From assembly GCA_016946835.1 (NCBI GenBank), contig JACVTC010000156.1:65001-112500 (forward strand): a DNA stretch of 47,500 nucleotides, written 5' to 3'. Below are positions 44,456-47,500 of the stretch, piece by piece. This DNA comes from Neocallimastix lanati (nom. inval.). Its lineage: Eukaryota; Neocallimastigomycota; Neocallimastigomycetes; Neocallimastigales; Neocallimastigaceae. The notes beneath the pieces were generated by a model, which was given only the letters and a program-made list of their open reading frames with translations, searched no databases and had not been told where the DNA came from. The position numbers were made by a program, and so were the translations under genes. Each line of letters opens with the position of its first letter. The first letter of the stretch is position 1.

Positions 44456-45118
44456 TATTTAATAAGTAATCATTACTATTAGTATTTCTAAAATTATTGT
44501 ATTTTATTATTATCTATATTAATTAATATTAACATATTTAATTTTAATTAAAAATTAAAACTTTTAAAAATAATTATTTTTTATACAATAATTATTAAAT
44601 TTCAAAAGATAAAAAAAAAATTTAAAAATAAAAAAAATTATATTATATGGATTATTAAATAATTAAGTTAATTCAAAGATTCAAATATAATTATAAATAT
44701 ATATATAATAATAATTTAAAGTATTTGCCATTTAAAATGTAAATATTATCTTATTCAAATTAAAATTTAATTATTTACCTTAATTTATTTATTTAATTTA
44801 ATATAAAATATGGTAAATTGCCTAAAGTTAAATTTTAATGTATTAATAATCGTGGATCTTTTTAATAATTTAATTTTAATTTTGTGGTACTTTCAAATCA
44901 AATATTTTTAATAATTCTAATTAAAATTAATTAAATAATAATATATTATACTATAATAATAATATATATTCAAAATTATATAAACAATGAAATAATTTTA
45001 TTAAATTATTAATTAAAATTTTAAACTTTTAATTTTATTATTTTATTTTCATTTTATATCATTTTATATTAAAGATAAAAAAAAAAAAAAAATTAACAAA
45101 AGAAAAAAAATTTAAAAA

Positions 45119-45153
<35 letters not shown>

Positions 45154-45539
45154 TTATATTATATGTATTATAAAATATTTTAGTTAATTTTAAGTTTTAT
45201 ATACAATTATATATAAATATATTTTTAATAATAATTAAATGTATTTGTCATTTTAGAAGTAAATTAAAATTTAAAATTTATAATAAATTTTAATGTATTA
45301 ATTATCTTAAATCTTTTTAATATTTTAATTTTAATTTTGTGGTTAACTATACAGCTCTTTTTAATAATTTTAGTTAAAGATTAATGTATATTATAAATAT
45401 ATAATATTCAATATTAAAAAAATTATACATGTAATGAATAAATTTATTAAGTTCTTATCATTAATTTTTTGAATTTTAATTATTATTGAGATTCTTTTAT
45501 CAAAAATTTCATAATAGTCATATTAAGTTAAATTTAAAT
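44456..45539. repeat. Diverged tandem duplication in AT-rich upstream DNA
   Basis: About 44590-45050 and 45078-45500 share blocks in the same order: TTTAAAAAYAAAAA then TTATATTATATG; AGTTAATT; GTATTTGYCATTT; AAATTTTAATGTATTAAT; TTTAATTTTAATTTTGTGGT; TTTTTAATAATT. It is non-coding. A 32-base A-run (45120-45151) interrupts the second copy. The left part may include the ABCA promoter. Confidence 0.65.
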
Positions 45540-46925
45540 ATATTAAATTTAAAATATTTTAAAATCCTTTGAATATTTTCCCAATCTTTCGAATTTTGGT
45601 CTGTTGATTTTTTTTATTGCTGCTTTGCTTACTGAAAATAAGATGTCTGGTCTAGTACAAATAGTCAAATATAAAAGATTACCTATAAGCATGATTTATC
45701 GTTGAGTTAAATTTTATATTCCTTAGCTCTTTATTTTCTACGGGTTTCATATTTCATATTGGATGAAATTTATTGTATCATATTTTCTTAGTGTATCTAA
45801 TAAATATTACTTTAGGTTTAAAGAAATATCCTTTATTTTTTTATAGATTTTATTCCTATGACGAAATCTACATTACCTATATCTTTTTTTATATATATAT
45901 ATTTTTTTAATTAATTACATTATTCTTTCAATTTCAAAATTAGTACCTGCAATTAATATGACATCAACAAAAACCTTAAGTAGGCAAGATATTTTCTTTA
46001 ATTTATTGGTTTTTATATACATAAAAAAGTTCACTGATCAAGATAAGAGTTACCTGGAGTTGTTTCTAAGAAAACTACTGAGCGAGAAAGAACGATTTTG
46101 TTATTATTTATATTTAATATTTTTAAAGGCTGTCTGGATATCACAGTATCCAAGGAATACTCTAGAAGATGAAATATTATCAAATTTAGATCTAAATTTT
46201 TTTTTTGGGTATATAAAATAAAACCCTACATCCCAAAAACACCGAAATTTGGAATAGTCAACTTCTGAATTATTTAAAATTTCAAATAGAATTTTTTTTT
46301 TTATAATCCCTTTATGTTTATGTGGAATGCGGTTGTGAATATTATTAGCAGTTGCTACCGCATCCTCCCAAAATTGTCCGCTAACTTTGGCGTAGTTTAA
46401 AAGAACCTTAGCTGAGTTGATAATGGTCCCATTGAATCTCTCAATTCGACTATTCTGTTAAAGGTTATAAGGGACAGTGAATTGTTGTTGCATACCATAT
46501 GATGTGTAAAAAGGTATTAAAGTTATTGTTTTTTGAATTTGATACCGTTATCTGTAAGAATAAATTTTTATCCTAATATATTATAAATATTTTTAATAAA
46601 GGTGACCCATTTGTAAAAGGTATCAAAGGTGTCACTTTTATTTTTTGATAAATAACACCCAACTGAACCATGAATGATCATCTAATATAGTTAAAATATA
46701 TTTATTACTATAAAGAGATTCAGTGAACTAGTCCGATGATATCCATATGAATCAATTCATAAATGTATGTGACTCCACTATTAGAAATCTTAAAAAGTTT
46801 TTTTTTTTTAATTTTGAATTGGTACAAATAGGATATGTATTGGAGATATTTATTTTTTTAGAAGTTTATTTTTTAATTGTGTCAATGTTGAAATGTGCCA
46901 TTCTTCGATACCACAAGTTTTTTTT
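45540..46925 (-). mobile_element. Second Ty1/copia remnant with internal deletion
   Basis: Minus-strand order: LWYRRMAHFNIDTIK (pre-integrase), ELIHMDIIG and TDNG (integrase core), RIERFNGTII with the catalytic Glu kept, QFWEDAVATANNIHNRIPH, IVLSRSV and ETTPGNS. It then jumps to YIKTNKLKKISC and FVDVILIAGTNFEIERI, where YVDD of RT has become FVDV, and LIGNLLYLTICTRPDILFS. About 200 residues of integrase end and RT fingers are missing. It ends near 45540 in a Q-R-I-L-K-Y motif. It is related to the element at 18557-22062 but extends further toward RNase H. Confidence 0.85.
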
Positions 46926-47039
46926 TTTTCTGAATATTATAAATAAGTGAAATTAAATTTTTTTTTTTTTTTGTTTATTGTTAAAAACTGATTAAAAATC
47001 TATTTTATTGATAGAAATCCATATTTTGAAAATATTTGT

Positions 47040-47440
47040 ACTATTGGAAAGTCCATTATGGATTCTGGTTCTGAAATAAATTATACAATTACAGAAAAAG
47101 AATTATTAGCTATTAGAGATTAGAGATGCTTTCTTTTAATTGGTGTCATCTCTTACTAAAGTGCTACACACAAAGTTACTGTCTATGAATTTATTAAAAA
47201 TTAATAGAACTATTACTACAACCGACCATCATGAAACCGTTAGACAAGTTAAAAGATGAAATTTTTTCATTGAACAATACTTAAGAGTATATCCAAGAGC
47301 TTATTATCATGATGATTAAATTATTTGGATATACCTTGCTGAATTTTTGCTTATAATAACTGTGTTAATTAATCTATAAAGGAAACACCTTTCCATATTA
47401 ACTATAGATTCCATCCATCAATGGACGAATTCTTTTTATT
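47040..47440 (+). mobile_element. Third Ty3/gypsy remnant: RNase H and integrase pieces
   Basis: SGSEINYTITEKELLAI (RNase H), WCHLLL and ATHKVTVYE in shifted frames are followed by IEQYLRVYPRAYYHDD, LAEF and KETPFHINYRFHPSMDEF, which belong to the distal part of the integrase. The sequence between is deleted and several frameshifts occur. It is the only gypsy piece on the plus strand and may continue past the window edge. Confidence 0.72.
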
Positions 47441-47500
47441 ACTTAATATAAATACTAAATTTAAATATATAAAGAAAAAAAAATGTAAACACCAGTTTTA

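Overview
This is a very AT-rich eukaryotic window. It is packed with A/T homopolymers, (AAT)n and (AT)n microsatellites, small tandem repeats, ankyrin-repeat genes, a split leucine-rich-repeat gene, an ABCA-type transporter gene and the broken remains of several LTR retrotransposons. GT...AG introns, ankyrin repeats of the KYLVEHGADINK type, LRR caps with a CC-x4-G-[IV]-x-C motif, a chromodomain retroelement and a scrap of nonribosomal-peptide-synthetase sequence together fit an anaerobic gut fungus (Neocallimastigomycota) best. That is an inference from composition and gene style. Another very AT-rich protist or fungus cannot be excluded.

Layout. Bases 1-5910 are an ankyrin-repeat pseudogene region riddled with A-tracts. 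Bases 5911-18500 hold a small ankyrin family: one intact gene (11599-13104, 501 aa, nine repeats) flanked by two frameshifted paralogues (7326-8550, 17304-18500) and two short relics of the N-terminal domain (9050-9290, 13270-13755). A shared upstream module with CCAAT and an inverted ATTCCAA/TTGGAAT recurs before these genes, so the locus looks like a decayed tandem array. A tRNA-Lys(CUU) relic lies at about 14.6 kb. Bases 18557-22062 (minus) are a degenerate Ty1/copia gag-pol cut off after reverse transcriptase.

Bases 23320-27618, probably to 29309, hold an LRR gene in which almost every repeat is its own exon. All introns are in phase 2, every exon length is a multiple of three, and two cysteine-containing exons cap one LRR array and open the next. 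From 27.7 to 37.2 kb there is a graveyard of retroelements: copia RNase H, gag and zinc-knuckle pieces, a Ty3/gypsy RNase H-integrase fragment, an NRPS adenylation-domain scrap, a 999-bp solo LTR with 9-bp inverted ends and a 5-bp target duplication, a chromovirus (gag, integrase C-terminus, chromodomain, polypurine tract, LTR start), and a copia gag-protease remnant. A cysteine-containing pseudogene follows at 37844-38303.

Bases 38656-44455 (minus) encode a full-length ABCA-type transporter. A 38-codon first exon and a 301-bp intron precede a long exon whose frame is continuous except for one TAA at 42745-42747. The last 3 kb contain a tandem duplication, a second copia remnant and a third gypsy remnant.

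Only the ankyrin gene, the ABCA gene (apart from one stop) and the LRR gene look potentially functional. The genes do not form an operon or pathway. The shared themes are repeat-protein expansion, retroelement decay with G:C to A:T substitutions (conserved Trp codons repeatedly read TGA), and one minisatellite family present in an LRR intron, in the ABCA intron and upstream of the ABCA locus.
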